64,000 bases of DNA from Candidatus Phytoplasma oryzae (GTDB lineage: Bacteria; Bacillota_I; Bacilli_A; Acholeplasmatales; Acholeplasmataceae). Positions within the stretch are counted from its first letter, which is position 1. Each line of letters begins with the position of its first letter. The stretch is taken from contig CP116038.1 of the NCBI GenBank assembly GCA_027945135.1, positions 186,001-250,000 on the forward strand. The letters run 5' to 3'. Under the pieces are notes generated by a model. The model worked only from the letters and a program-made list of their open reading frames with translations, made no database searches and was not told where the DNA came from. This document shows, piece by piece, positions 38,447-48,396 of this stretch. A program made the translations under genes and the position numbers.

Positions 38447-39271
38447 TTAATTCATAAGTTTCTTATTTTTTTCTTTTTTCGTATTTAAAATTTTTTTGAC
38501 AAAAACTAAATCTTTAGGGTTTATATAAAATGTATTTTTATCTTCATCATAATAAGAATTTGGGTTTTTAATTATGTTATTTAATATATAGAATTGAATA
38601 TTTTCTAAATTTTTTATTTTATAAAATATTTCTTTTAAATAATCCGGTATTTGTTTTACTAAATCTTCATCTATAATTGCTAGATCTTTGTCTTTTTCAT
38701 TTTCTTTTTTATTATTTTGTTTGTTTATTTCTTTTTCTTTATTTTTATTATTTTCATTTTCATTTATTTTTTTTGTTTCTTCTTTTTTTATTTTTTCTAT
38801 TTCTTTTTCTAAAAATTTAATTTGTTGTTCTAACATTTTTTTTTCAAAATAATTTTTTTGTTCATTCAGTTCTATCTTGTTTTCTAATTTATGTTGGTTT
38901 AATTCTAGTTTTATTAAATTATGATGAGAGTTTCTATGTTCTTTTTGATTTATTTCTAGAATTTTCATTTCAATTAAAGTTAAATCTTTATTATTATATA
39001 AATCGGAACTTTGATTATTAATTGATATTTGAGGAGTTATTTCTTTATTTTTTTTATTATCTTTTTTATTTTTACCAAAGATAAAATTCCAATTAAATAT
39101 AAAAATGAAATATAAAAATTTAAATATTATTTTAATAATAAAATTTAAAAATGAAATTATTGGTCCTATTAAGACTATAGCTATAAATATTAACAAAACA
39201 ATAAAAAAAAATTCAATTGTGTTATTATGATATATTTTGTCCATTTTATCAAAAAATTGTTCTATGTTCAC
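38447..39271 (-). CDS. Membrane-anchored coiled-coil protein, unknown
   Basis: 274 residues. Two close hydrophobic segments (about 17-42 and 45-62) are followed by a K/E/N/Q-rich coiled coil (about 95-190) and a short globular end (DYLKEIFYKIKNLENIQFY...). No domain recognised. It faces mscL head to head across a 544-base gap. Anchored coiled-coil proteins recur in this window (135, 59435, 62883), but I see no close sequence identity to them. Confidence 0.6.
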   Translation of the reverse strand: MNIEQFFDKMDKIYHNNTIEFFFIVLLIFIAIVLIGPIISFLNFIIKIIFKFLYFIFIFNWNFIFGKNKKDNKKNKEITPQISINNQSSDLYNNKDLTLIEMKILEINQKEHRNSHHNLIKLELNQHKLENKIELNEQKNYFEKKMLEQQIKFLEKEIEKIKKEETKKINENENNKNKEKEINKQNNKKENEKDKDLAIIDEDLVKQIPDYLKEIFYKIKNLENIQFYILNNIIKNPNSYYDEDKNTFYINPKDLVFVKKILNTKKEKNKKLMN

Positions 39272-39815
39272 AATATTATAATTACATTCCTTTTTAAAAT
39301 AATATAATTTCTATTCTACTATGATATTTTAACATTTTAGCAAAAATTTTTAATAAAATATAAAATTCATATTTTTTTTGAATAAAACATTATTTTATCG
39401 AGAATAAAAGGTTATTAGGTTATTATTTTTTTGAAAATATTTTTTATAATGTAAAATTATTATTATATCGTAGTAATTATATCATAAGTATTAAATATCA
39501 ACAAAAAAATAAGTTATTTTTGGTTTTTAAATTATTTTTATAATAAATTCAAATAAATTTTTTTATTAAAAATGTATGTTATAATTTTTAATGATTTAAT
39601 AATTATAAAAAAATTTGTTATATTTTGATATTTTAATTTATAAAGTTAAAAATATTTATATATTAAAATAATAAATATTTGAATAATTAAAATAAATAAT
39701 TAAATAATTAAATAATTAAATAATTAAAATAAAAATATTGCAAAAATTTTATTTTTAAAAATCAATAAAAATAAAAATAAATTTCATTTATATAGAATTT
39801 TGAGGTTGTTCATTT
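39272..39815. other. Divergent intergenic region with 8-nt repeats
   Basis: 544 bases upstream of two divergent genes. It contains four copies of TAATTAAA at 39697-39728 and otherwise plain AT-rich DNA; GAGG near 39800 serves mscL. No RNA gene is apparent. Confidence 0.45.
39697..39728. repeat. Tandem 8-nt repeat, four copies
   Basis: TAATTAAA repeated four times without change in the mscL upstream region. Such tracts can expand or contract and may alter promoter spacing; that effect is inference. Confidence 0.7.
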
Positions 39816-40259
39816 ATGAAGTTGAATTTAGAAAAAGTTCAAAGTTTTAAAAATGGTTTTAAACATTTTATTTTTAAAGGAGATGTTTTAAAACTTGCTA
39901 TAGCTTTTATTATGAGTCAATTATTTACTAAAGTTGTAAGTTCTTTATCTACAGATGTTATTATGCCTCCTTTGACTTTTATTTTTAGTAAAACAGCTGA
40001 TTTAAGAGGATTAAAATTCAAATTAAATGATAATATTTCTGTGAATTATGGTATTTTTATTCAAAATGTTTTTGAATTTTTATTAGTATCTTTTTGTCTT
40101 TATATTATTCTTACTTTTGTCTTTAAAAGAAATCAACAAGAAGATAAAAAAATAGTTGATATTTCTTCACAAACTAATAATAAAAATTTAGAATTATTAG
40201 AACAACAACAAGTTGATATATTAAAAGATATAAAAGAAGTTTTAATTAAAAGAAAATAA
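39816..40259 (+). CDS. mscL: Large-conductance mechanosensitive channel
   Basis: Tension-gated pore that protects a wall-less cell in osmotic downshift. 147 residues: amphipathic N-terminus (FKNGFKHFIFKGDVLKLAIAF), TM1 (about 25-50, with IAFIMSQLFTKVVSSL), a periplasmic loop, TM2 (about 82-105) and a charged C-terminal helix. The start follows GAGG by about 12 bases. Typical length. Confidence 0.9.
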   Translation: MKLNLEKVQSFKNGFKHFIFKGDVLKLAIAFIMSQLFTKVVSSLSTDVIMPPLTFIFSKTADLRGLKFKLNDNISVNYGIFIQNVFEFLLVSFCLYIILTFVFKRNQQEDKKIVDISSQTNNKNLELLEQQQVDILKDIKEVLIKRK

Positions 40260-41004
40260 AATAATTTTTTAATAATTTAGAAATTTAATTTTTTTTTGTA
40301 AAATATTTTTTTATAAAAAATATTTTATGTTATAGTATTTTAATAAATATTTTTTCTTATTTTATTATCTTAAATATTATTTTTATATTTAATTTAATTT
40401 TTTTTAAAAAAAGGTGTTTTTTTTATTTTTTTTAAAAATATCTTTTTTTAAAAAAAATAATGTAAATTTTTTTGTAATTATAAAATATTAAATGATATTT
40501 TTAGTAAACTTTTTTATTTTTTTGTATATCTTTTTTTTTGGAATTGAGAAATTTGTTTTGATATTTAAAATATAATATTTAAATATTTATTGATGATATT
40601 ATTTTTGATAAAGACCATTTTTATTTTTATAAGAGGGATTGATAATATAGAAATATTATTTTATAATGTTATATTTAAATATATCAATCCCCATCTTTCT
40701 TTTGTATGTGGAACCAACCGGACTATATATTATTTTTGAGTTAATATATATAAATTAAAATTAATATCTATTTTGAATTTATTTAAAGATAGCAAATAAT
40801 ATATTTCTTCTAAAGTAAGAATAATGCGCAAAAGAAAAAAATAAATTTTTTATGTTTTTATTAATTTTCAAAATTTTTTTTATTTTTTTCTTATTTAATA
40901 TTTTTTTCTAAAATATTAATTTATAAAAAATAAAAATTTTTTTATTTTTTATAAATATTTAATATTGAATTATGATAATTATTTTTTTCAAATATTTTAT
41001 ATTT
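40260..41004. other. Convergent gap with a possible structured RNA
   Basis: 745 bases between the 3' ends of mscL and the carrier gene. It has an AT-only hairpin at 40300-40326 and an unusual G+C-richer segment around 40631-40725, listed separately. No protein-coding frame is convincing. Confidence 0.45.
40635..40720. ncRNA. Candidate structured RNA, strand undecided
   Basis: A perfect 10-bp stem GGGATTGATA/TATCAATCCC (40635-40644 with 40682-40691) encloses a 37-base AT-rich loop and is followed by ATGTGGAACCAACCGGACTA, well above local G+C. It does not fit tRNA, 5S, SRP RNA, tmRNA or RNase P as I know them. The position between convergent genes suits an independent RNA gene. Confidence 0.3.
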
Positions 41005-42477
41005 TTATATTTTTATTAAATTTTTAAAAATAATAGGAAATAAAATACTAGCTATTATAACTATAACATCTCCTCCTATACGAGTAGATATTTGAGCATA
41101 GGGCAATAACTTAGGTTCGGAAGCAGCTTCTAAGATGGCTAAATTACCAGCTCCTCCGATACTATTCGAACATAAACCAGCAGCTATAGAAGATTGAACT
41201 GGATAATAACCCATTTTATTTCCTACAATTGCTGCTGTTAATGTTGTAGCTAAAACGCATAATAAGCAAGTAGATAAAAAAGTAATATTACTTATACTTG
41301 AAATTATTTTATTAATATCTGTTCCGATACCAACTATAACTAAGATAGAAGAAGAAAAAGTTTGTGTAATTAATTCTGAAGATTTTTTTATACAATTTGT
41401 ATAATAATCAGATAACAAATTAAATATTTTAATAAAAATAGTTATAATTACTAAAAAAACAATTGTAGGAGGTATATAGTTTTTAATAGAAGGAATAAAT
41501 AAAGAAATACAATTTTTAATTATATTACTGATAATATAAAAACTAAAAACTAAAAATAAACCAGTAGAAATATTATTTATATCATTATTATCTAGATTAG
41601 ATATTTGTTTTTCTATTTTTTTTATATTTGATATTTCATTTTTATTTTTTTCTTTTTCATTATTTTTTTCTAAAATACCTTCTTTGCTATTATATTTAGA
41701 ATTACCAAAAATTTTTTTAATTAATCCTGCGAATATAACGCTTGCTATTCCGCCAATTAATAAAGAAGATATAATATGAGATCTATATAAATCAATATAA
41801 TTTGTGTTTCCTTGTGAAAAAATTTGTGTTAATGGAACGATACCACATGTAACTCCTCCAGAGGCGATAGGTACAAAAATAAAAAATATAGCATTAGCAA
41901 AACCTCCAGCATCACATCCTGGAATAGCATCAATACCTTTTATGGGATGAAATAAAAAACCCATTAAACCGACTATTATAGCCGAAACAGTTAATGAAAT
42001 TAAAACTAAAGGTAAAAATTTTTTTAAAGTTTTTTTTATTAAATTTTGGGATATGCTTAAAAGACTTCCTGCAACTAAAGAAGCAACAAAAAAATCTGAA
42101 AAACCTATTCCATCTCCGTTTTTTGTATAATTAGAATTTAAAAATTTTGCTTTTTCTTTAAAAGCTTCTTGAAATTTAACAAAAGTATTACCTAAATATT
42201 TAAAATGATAATTGAAAATAAAAGCAGGAATTATTAAACATAAAATAGCACTTCCCCCTATATCTTTTAAAATAGGTGTTTTATCTCCTATTTTTTTAAA
42301 TATGCATGCTAGAGATATAGAGAATGCCAATGTGGATATTATATTGTGGAAGGATGAATTAAAATATGAATTTTTATAATCGTAAGACATAAAAATATGA
42401 ATCATACTTAAAAATAAAATACAAATTATTGTATTTATGTATAAGCCTAAGATTTTTTTTTCTTTTTTATTTTTCAT
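41005..42477 (-). CDS. citS: 2-hydroxycarboxylate carrier (malate/citrate type)
   Basis: 490 residues, about eleven membrane helices with a hydrophilic loop rich in K, N and E in the middle (about 260-300). The family's two glycine-rich re-entrant loops are visible as DAGGFANAIFF and NSIGGAGNLAILEAA. Members of the 2HCT family exchange or symport malate, citrate or lactate with sodium or protons. Malate uptake is thought to be a main energy source for phytoplasmas, and the pyruvate dehydrogenase operon in this window would handle the product. Exact substrate cannot be read from sequence. Confidence 0.85.
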   Translation of the reverse strand: MKNKKEKKILGLYINTIICILFLSMIHIFMSYDYKNSYFNSSFHNIISTLAFSISLACIFKKIGDKTPILKDIGGSAILCLIIPAFIFNYHFKYLGNTFVKFQEAFKEKAKFLNSNYTKNGDGIGFSDFFVASLVAGSLLSISQNLIKKTLKKFLPLVLISLTVSAIIVGLMGFLFHPIKGIDAIPGCDAGGFANAIFFIFVPIASGGVTCGIVPLTQIFSQGNTNYIDLYRSHIISSLLIGGIASVIFAGLIKKIFGNSKYNSKEGILEKNNEKEKNKNEISNIKKIEKQISNLDNNDINNISTGLFLVFSFYIISNIIKNCISLFIPSIKNYIPPTIVFLVIITIFIKIFNLLSDYYTNCIKKSSELITQTFSSSILVIVGIGTDINKIISSISNITFLSTCLLCVLATTLTAAIVGNKMGYYPVQSSIAAGLCSNSIGGAGNLAILEAASEPKLLPYAQISTRIGGDVIVIIASILFPIIFKNLIKI

Positions 42478-42539
42478 TGATATCGAATCTTTTCCTTTGT
42501 TAATCTTTTATATATTTTATATTTGTTTTTTTAAAAAAA

Positions 42540-43070
42540 TTAAGATATTATTTTGGCTAATAGATGTTCACAAAATTGGAAAACTGTATCTGGCGAACGA
42601 GAAGTAATCAAATTTTCGCTAGTAACTGCTTTTTCTTCAGGACAATAAATACCTTCGATATACTTATCATAATTTGGATAACAAGTGAATTTTCGAAATT
42701 TTAATAAACCTATTTTACCTAATAAGGCAGGAGCAGCGCATATAGCACCTATAATTTTGTTTTTTTTATAAAAATAATTTATTATTTCTAATATTTTTTT
42801 TAATTTATCATTATTTTCTTCTAATAAAAGTTCTTGTACATAAGGTCCGCCAGGTATGATTAAAAAATCATATTTATCTTTTTCTAAATTTATTTGATTT
42901 ACTCTTATGTCGGATTTTACTTGAAGTTTTTGAGCAGAAAAAACTTTCAAATCAGGATTATTAGTTACAGTTATTATTTTTAAGAGATTTTTCATTAAAA
43001 CAGCTCTTGTTACTAAAGCTTCACAATCTTCGAAATTATTATATAAAATCATTAATCCTTTTTTGTTCAT
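42540..43070 (-). CDS. DJ-1/PfpI-family protein
   Basis: 176 residues with the flavodoxin-like DJ-1/ThiJ/PfpI fold. FLIIPGGPY (about 69-77) and the nucleophile-elbow cysteine in GAICAAPALLGKIGLL (about 108) are characteristic, and FTCYPNYDKY and AVTSENLITSRSPDT follow the YajL/DJ-1 pattern. Members act as glyoxalases, deglycases or redox chaperones. It follows the carrier's start by 62 bases on the same strand. Confidence 0.87.
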   Translation of the reverse strand: MNKKGLMILYNNFEDCEALVTRAVLMKNLLKIITVTNNPDLKVFSAQKLQVKSDIRVNQINLEKDKYDFLIIPGGPYVQELLLEENNDKLKKILEIINYFYKKNKIIGAICAAPALLGKIGLLKFRKFTCYPNYDKYIEGIYCPEEKAVTSENLITSRSPDTVFQFCEHLLAKIIS

Positions 43071-43332
43071 ACAAATGTTATGTTTTTATTTTATTATAAA
43101 AATTTTGGTTAAATTTTATAAAATACAGAATATTTGTTTATTATTTAGTTTCATTTATCTTTTTTTTAACATTTTTTTTATTTTGACCAAAATATTTATT
43201 TTTAATAATCCTTTCTTTTTTTCTTTTAATATTTAATTTCCTAATCTTTTGGAAAAAAAGTTTAGAAAAAAATTCTTTACTTAGTCTATTTTATCATTTA
43301 TTATGTTTTATTTTTTTAAAAAATAATATTTT

Positions 43333-44736
43333 TCAAAAATTTTTGTAAATTAAGAAATCATAAAATATTATTTTTTTACAAAATATTTTTTTCTTTAAAT
43401 TTTGAATTTTATATTTATTTTTTTCTTTATTAGAATGCGAATAAAGATAAATTAAAATAAGTCTTGTTATATTTTTATTATTATCTAAAATCATTTCTGA
43501 TGCTTTAAAAGGATTTTTTTGTTTCAACATTTTTTCTACAAAAATATTTATATTTTTTTTATTGTAAAAATAATCTTTTTTTAAAAAAGATTCTTTTTTT
43601 GTTTTTATATTTTTTTCTATTTTTTCATTTATTATTTCTATAGGATATACAGATATTTCTTTTTTGTAAGATCTCGGTTTATAAAGAGATGATTCATCTA
43701 AGTTTTTGATGCAATAAAGATTAAAAAAATTTTTATATTCTTTTTTATTATCCATAATTATTTTAATAATAAAATTGAAAATATTTTTAGAGTTATCTTT
43801 TAAATCAGTAAAAAATAATATTCTTTCACAAGCTTTTTGAAGATATTGTTCATTTTTTTTATCTATAATTTCTATTAAATGATCAATTTGAATTAAGTTT
43901 TTTTTTATTTTTTCTATTTCATATTGATTTTTTTCCCATGCTTCTAAAAAAGAAATATTATGAATTTTCATTAATTCTTTACATAAAAAATCTATATATT
44001 CTTTTTTATTTTTAATTTCTTCTATAAAAAAATATATTTTTCTTTTATATTTAAAAAAATTATCATTTGTTTTTAATAAGTAATAAGAAAAATCAAAAAA
44101 ATTTTTTTTATAATCTAATAGTAATTGTTCTAATATTTCTTTGATATTATTTTCGAAATTGATATTTAATAGTTGATTATAAAAACGATAAATATTAGCT
44201 TTTAAAATTTGTAACTTAATAATTAAATTTTGAGTTTTAAGAATAGATTCGTAAAAAGTAGCATAATTTTTTTCTGTAAAAAAAAATTTTAAAAGCGAAT
44301 AAATACTATAAATATCGCCAACAGATTCTTTTTTGACTTCATTTAAAGTTTTTTTGAAAAAATGAATCATTTCTAAACTATAATCAAAAAAGTTTAAATT
44401 GATAATATTATGATTAATTCTTTCTTCTCCTAACCACCCATTTTTCTTCAATATATAAAGTATTTGAAAGGCTTTTTGTCTATTATTATTATTTATAATT
44501 TCTTCATTATTTTCTTCATGATTTTCATTTTGAAATAAAATATCGGATTTATTATTTAAGTAATTTTCTAAAGCATTAATAGCGACATTTTTATCTATAT
44601 TATTGTTATTTTCTTCTTTTGATATTTTTTCTAAAATAAGTAAACAATCAATATAAATATTTTTATTAGTAGAAGCTAGTAATTGAAAAAAATTGTTAGG
44701 TATTATTTTAAATAATTTTTTGGATAATGAATTCAT
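43333..44736 (-). CDS. JetA-like (DUF5716) protein, orphan
   Basis: 467 residues that I match by pattern to the DUF5716/JetA family, the kleisin-like subunit of the Wadjet plasmid-defence (MksF-type) complex. Supporting stretches: FQLLASTNKNIYIDCLLIL at the start, DIYSIYSLLKFF, LLLDYKKNFFDFSYYLLKTNDN, RILFFTDLKDNS, ESSLYKPRS and TRLILIYLYS near the end, in the family's order. The neighbouring genes are not jetB, jetC or jetD. It may be a leftover or have a new partner elsewhere. Confidence 0.6.
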   Translation of the reverse strand: MNSLSKKLFKIIPNNFFQLLASTNKNIYIDCLLILEKISKEENNNNIDKNVAINALENYLNNKSDILFQNENHEENNEEIINNNNRQKAFQILYILKKNGWLGEERINHNIINLNFFDYSLEMIHFFKKTLNEVKKESVGDIYSIYSLLKFFFTEKNYATFYESILKTQNLIIKLQILKANIYRFYNQLLNINFENNIKEILEQLLLDYKKNFFDFSYYLLKTNDNFFKYKRKIYFFIEEIKNKKEYIDFLCKELMKIHNISFLEAWEKNQYEIEKIKKNLIQIDHLIEIIDKKNEQYLQKACERILFFTDLKDNSKNIFNFIIKIIMDNKKEYKNFFNLYCIKNLDESSLYKPRSYKKEISVYPIEIINEKIEKNIKTKKESFLKKDYFYNKKNINIFVEKMLKQKNPFKASEMILDNNKNITRLILIYLYSHSNKEKNKYKIQNLKKKIFCKKIIFYDFLIYKNF

Positions 44737-44911
44737 ATTTTATTTTATTTTCTAATTTAATTTTTTTTAAAAATAAATTTATATTATTAATATTATTTTT
44801 TTTATATATAATTTTTATATGAAAATTGTATTATTAATAATATAAATGATTTTTTATTTTTTTCAATATTTTTTTTATATTTTTAAAAAATAAATAAAAA
44901 AGGGTTTGATT

Positions 44912-45514
44912 ATGAAAATTGAAACAGTAAGGGTTTTTGAGAAAAATCATAAAATACCAAAATATATTTGGGATAAAATTTTTCAAGAAATTAGTTTTAC
45001 ACCTTCTTCTTTTAATTTGCAACCTTGGTTTTTTTTTGTTATTGAAGAAGAAAATAATAAAAATAAATTAAAAAATTGTTTAATAGGTAACAAGGAACAA
45101 TTAGATACTAGTTCTGCTATGGTTTTATTTTGCGGTGATTTAAATAAAATAGAATTAAGTCAAAAAATTTATAATAACAGTTTTATAAGAAAAGAAATTA
45201 CTTTAAATCAAAAAAAAGTTATTTTAAAACAAATTTTTAAACATTATAGTTCTTTGGATCAAAGTAGTTTAAAAAATGAACTTTTTTTTGAATTGGGTAT
45301 TATCTCTCTTCATTTTATTTTAATGGCTCAAAATCTCGGTTATAATTGTTGTTATATTGGTGGTTGTCATTTTGACAAAATAAACGAATTATTTGAAATT
45401 CCTTCTCGATATTTACCTATTATTTTGATAGCAATAGGAAAAAAAGAAAAAAACCAAAAAAATCTAAAAAAATCTTTCAAATTAGAACCTAAAGAATTTG
45501 TTAAATTTTTATGA
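44912..45514 (+). CDS. Nitroreductase-family protein
   Basis: 200 residues, FMN-dependent nitroreductase/oxidoreductase fold. TPSSFNLQPWFFFVIEE (about 33-50) and the C-terminal LGYNCCYIGGCHFDKINELFEIP are typical. ATG at 44912 is chosen over TTG 44906 because AAAAAAGGG (44896-44904) is correctly spaced. Ends with TGA. Physiological substrate unknown; members reduce quinones or nitro compounds with NAD(P)H. Confidence 0.85.
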   Translation: MKIETVRVFEKNHKIPKYIWDKIFQEISFTPSSFNLQPWFFFVIEEENNKNKLKNCLIGNKEQLDTSSAMVLFCGDLNKIELSQKIYNNSFIRKEITLNQKKVILKQIFKHYSSLDQSSLKNELFFELGIISLHFILMAQNLGYNCCYIGGCHFDKINELFEIPSRYLPIILIAIGKKEKNQKNLKKSFKLEPKEFVKFL

Positions 45515-45700
45515 TATTTTTTCATTAAAAATTTTGAGATATTAAAAAAATATTAAATATTTTGTTTTTGTATAATTAAAATATAAAATATATGTAATTT
45601 TGAATAATTATTTTAATCATTAATTTTTATAATATTTTTTTTAATAAAAAAATATATTTTGTGAAAATTAAATAATAAAATTATAAAATAGAGGAAAAAA

Positions 45701-46591
45701 ATGACATTATCTTTGAAAAAAATAATAAAAGTAACTGCTATATCAACTAGTTGTTTAGATTATTATAAACAAAAACCTGATAATATTGATTTAATCAGAA
45801 TTAAAATTTTGATCGATAACACAGAATATAATGATGGCGCAGATATTACATCATTTGATTTTTATCAATTATTAGAGAAAAATTCTCAAATGGTCATTCA
45901 AACTTCTCAACCTTCTTTAGGAGAATTAATTCATTATTTTAAAAAATTATCATTAAATGGTTATAAAAAAGTATTTATTCCTACTCTTTCTGACAAATTA
46001 AGTGGAACTTATAGTAGTATTAACAATATTGTACAAAATGAAAAAGAATTGCAAAAAGATATAGAAATTATTCCTTATAATACAAATACTGTTTCTTTTT
46101 CTGAAGGTTATTTCGCTTTAGAAGCTGAACGTCTTTTTTCACAAGGATCTACAACAGAACAAGTTATTGAACATTTGGATTTTTTAAAAAAAAATAATAC
46201 TATTTTTTTTGTTGTTAATTCTTTAAATAGATTAATTAATAGTGGTCGTTTAACTAAAACAAAAGGTTTCTTCGGTCGATTATTGAGAATAAAACCTATT
46301 CTACAATTGAATGAAAAAGGTGAAATTAAAATTATAGAAAAAAAAATAAAGTTAGAAAGCGCTTTAGATTTTATTGTGGACAAAGTTAAAAATTATTTAC
46401 GAGATATTGATAAAAAAAATTTTTTAGTTTATTTAACATTTAGTAATTGTGAAAAAAAATTAAAAGAAAAGTTAAAGTTTATTATAAAAGAAAAATTAAA
46501 AATTGATGATATTTTAGAAATGCCAGTATCTCCTGCCATAGGAGCTCATTTAGGAGATAATGTTATCGGATTAGGAGTATTTAGATTATAA
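45701..46591 (+). CDS. degV: DegV-family fatty-acid-binding protein
   Basis: 296 residues. N-terminal EDD-type domain with YNDGADITSFDFYQLLE and QTSQPSLGEL, the SDKLSGTYSS motif (about 104-113) that binds the lipid head group, and C-terminal PAIGAHLGDNVIGLGVF. DegV/FakB proteins present fatty acids to a kinase for phospholipid synthesis, which suits an organism dependent on host lipids. GAGGA lies about five bases before the ATG. Confidence 0.9.
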   Translation: MTLSLKKIIKVTAISTSCLDYYKQKPDNIDLIRIKILIDNTEYNDGADITSFDFYQLLEKNSQMVIQTSQPSLGELIHYFKKLSLNGYKKVFIPTLSDKLSGTYSSINNIVQNEKELQKDIEIIPYNTNTVSFSEGYFALEAERLFSQGSTTEQVIEHLDFLKKNNTIFFVVNSLNRLINSGRLTKTKGFFGRLLRIKPILQLNEKGEIKIIEKKIKLESALDFIVDKVKNYLRDIDKKNFLVYLTFSNCEKKLKEKLKFIIKEKLKIDDILEMPVSPAIGAHLGDNVIGLGVFRL

Positions 46592-46610
46592 TTTTTTTTA
46601 GGAGTTTTAT

Positions 46611-47357
46611 ATGATAAATAAAAATAATTTTATTTTAGAATCACAAGAAAAAATCAAAAAAGCTCAAGAAATATTAAAAATATTAAATAAAAAAGGTTTT
46701 GAAGCTTTTATAGTAGGAGGAGCTGTTAGAGATTTTTATTTAAATATTCCTTTTGAAGATGTAGATATTACAACTAATGCTTCTATTCAAGAAATTCAAA
46801 ATTTTTTTTCATATTCCAAAAAAAGCCTTAATATTAAATATGGTTCGATTAAAATTTGTTTTAAAAAAAATTATTTCGATATTACTTCTTATAGAAAAGA
46901 AGGACCTTATTTAGACTATAGACATCCTTCTTATGTTGTTTTTATTTCTGATATTAAAGAAGATATTAAGAGACGGGATTTTACAATTAATTCTCTTTTA
47001 ATGGATAATTTAGGTAATTTAATTGATTATTATAATGGTTATCAAGATTTAAAAAAAAGAGAGATTAAAGTGATTGGAGAAACTTATTTAAAATTAACAG
47101 AAGATGTTGTTAGAATTTTAAGAATTTTTTATTTAAAAGCTAGATTAAATTTTTCAATTTCATTAGATATTGAAAAATTTTTGCAAGAAAATATTTTTTT
47201 ATTAGATAAAATAAAATACGAAAGAATAATAAAAGAATTAAAAAAAATTTTTAATCAAAAATATATTCAAGAATTTTTGATTTTTTTAAAAGAAACTAAT
47301 GCTATCTTTTTTTTCAAAAAATTTAGTAATTATTTTCCTATTCTTTCCGAAATTTAA
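46611..47357 (+). CDS. cca: CCA-adding enzyme, short form
   Basis: Class II tRNA nucleotidyltransferase that adds or repairs the 3' CCA of tRNAs. Visible: VGGAVRDFYL (about 37-46), catalytic DVDI (about 53-56), RRDFTINSLL (about 124-133) and EDVVRILR (about 165-172). At 248 residues it has the head and neck but lacks most of the body and tail found in the usual 380-400 residue enzyme; no shifted continuation is visible before 47452. Since tRNA-Leu and tRNA-His in this window do not encode CCA, activity is needed from this or another gene. Confidence 0.85.
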   Translation: MINKNNFILESQEKIKKAQEILKILNKKGFEAFIVGGAVRDFYLNIPFEDVDITTNASIQEIQNFFSYSKKSLNIKYGSIKICFKKNYFDITSYRKEGPYLDYRHPSYVVFISDIKEDIKRRDFTINSLLMDNLGNLIDYYNGYQDLKKREIKVIGETYLKLTEDVVRILRIFYLKARLNFSISLDIEKFLQENIFLLDKIKYERIIKELKKIFNQKYIQEFLIFLKETNAIFFFKKFSNYFPILSEI

Positions 47358-47451
47358 AAAATTAATTTTAGATATAAATAATAAATATAAGATTTGATTT
47401 AAATTCAAATATAATTAATAATTTATTATTAATGAAAAGAGTGTAACAAAA

Positions 47452-48396
47452 ATGTGTCAAACAAAAAAATTTTTTTTTAAAGATAAAAAAATAGGACAAA
47501 ATTATTCTTTATTAGGTAAAATTATCAATATTAATAAAGGCGAAAATTTTTATAATGTTGATCTTTTATTGCCAGAAAAATTTGTTGTTAATATTAAAAT
47601 AGAAGATTTTACTCAATATTTTTGTAAAGAAAGAATTTATTTTTTCCAAACTATATATGTTTTAGAAAAAGATAAAAAATTTTTTATATCTCAAAAAAAT
47701 AATTTTATTGAAGATATTTTTGATTTAGAACAAATTTATCATTTTTATTCTTCTTTTTTTCCTTGTTCTTCTATTTCTTTTTGTAAAATTGGCCAAAAAA
47801 TAGAATATTTTTTATCTTTAATTAAAAATCCAGTTTTGTTCCAGGTTACTTCTAATTTATACAATAAGAATAAAAAAAATTTTTTAATAACTCCTGCAGC
47901 TTTTAAAATGCATCATGTTTTTTATGGAGGTTTAGGTTTTCATACTTTAAACATGTTAGAAATATGTGAATTTTTTCTAAAAAAATATTCTTATTTAAAT
48001 TCGGATTTATTATATGCTGGGATTATACTGCATGATATGGCTAAAGTTCAAGAATTTAATTTTGAAGAAAAGTTATATAATAAAGAAGGTATTTTGTTAG
48101 GACATTTGATTATGGGTGTTAATAATATTCACGAAGAATCTTTATGTTTAGGTTATCAAAACAAAGAAGAAATTTTGCTTTTAAAACATTTGTTAATTTC
48201 CCATCATGGTTTATTGGAGTATGGTTCTTCTAAAAAACCTCAAATAAGTGAAGCGTTATTATTATGGTTTTTAGATGATATTGATTCTAAAATGAATACT
48301 TTAGAAGAAAATTTAAAAATAACAAAAAAAGGATCATTTACTGAACCTTTAAATGTTTTATCTAAGAGATGTTTTTATAAACCAGATTTATTTTGA
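47452..48396 (+). CDS. yhaM: YhaM-like 3'-5' exoribonuclease
   Basis: 314 residues: N-terminal OB-type nucleic acid-binding domain (about 20-110) and an HD domain with AAFKMHHVFYGGLGFHTLNM (about 145-164), LHDMAKVQEF carrying the HD pair, and SHHGLLEYGS. YhaM degrades RNA and single-stranded DNA from the 3' end. Its stop overlaps the 3' end of the convergent ABC gene by nine bases. Confidence 0.88.
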   Translation: MCQTKKFFFKDKKIGQNYSLLGKIININKGENFYNVDLLLPEKFVVNIKIEDFTQYFCKERIYFFQTIYVLEKDKKFFISQKNNFIEDIFDLEQIYHFYSSFFPCSSISFCKIGQKIEYFLSLIKNPVLFQVTSNLYNKNKKNFLITPAAFKMHHVFYGGLGFHTLNMLEICEFFLKKYSYLNSDLLYAGIILHDMAKVQEFNFEEKLYNKEGILLGHLIMGVNNIHEESLCLGYQNKEEILLLKHLLISHHGLLEYGSSKKPQISEALLLWFLDDIDSKMNTLEENLKITKKGSFTEPLNVLSKRCFYKPDLF

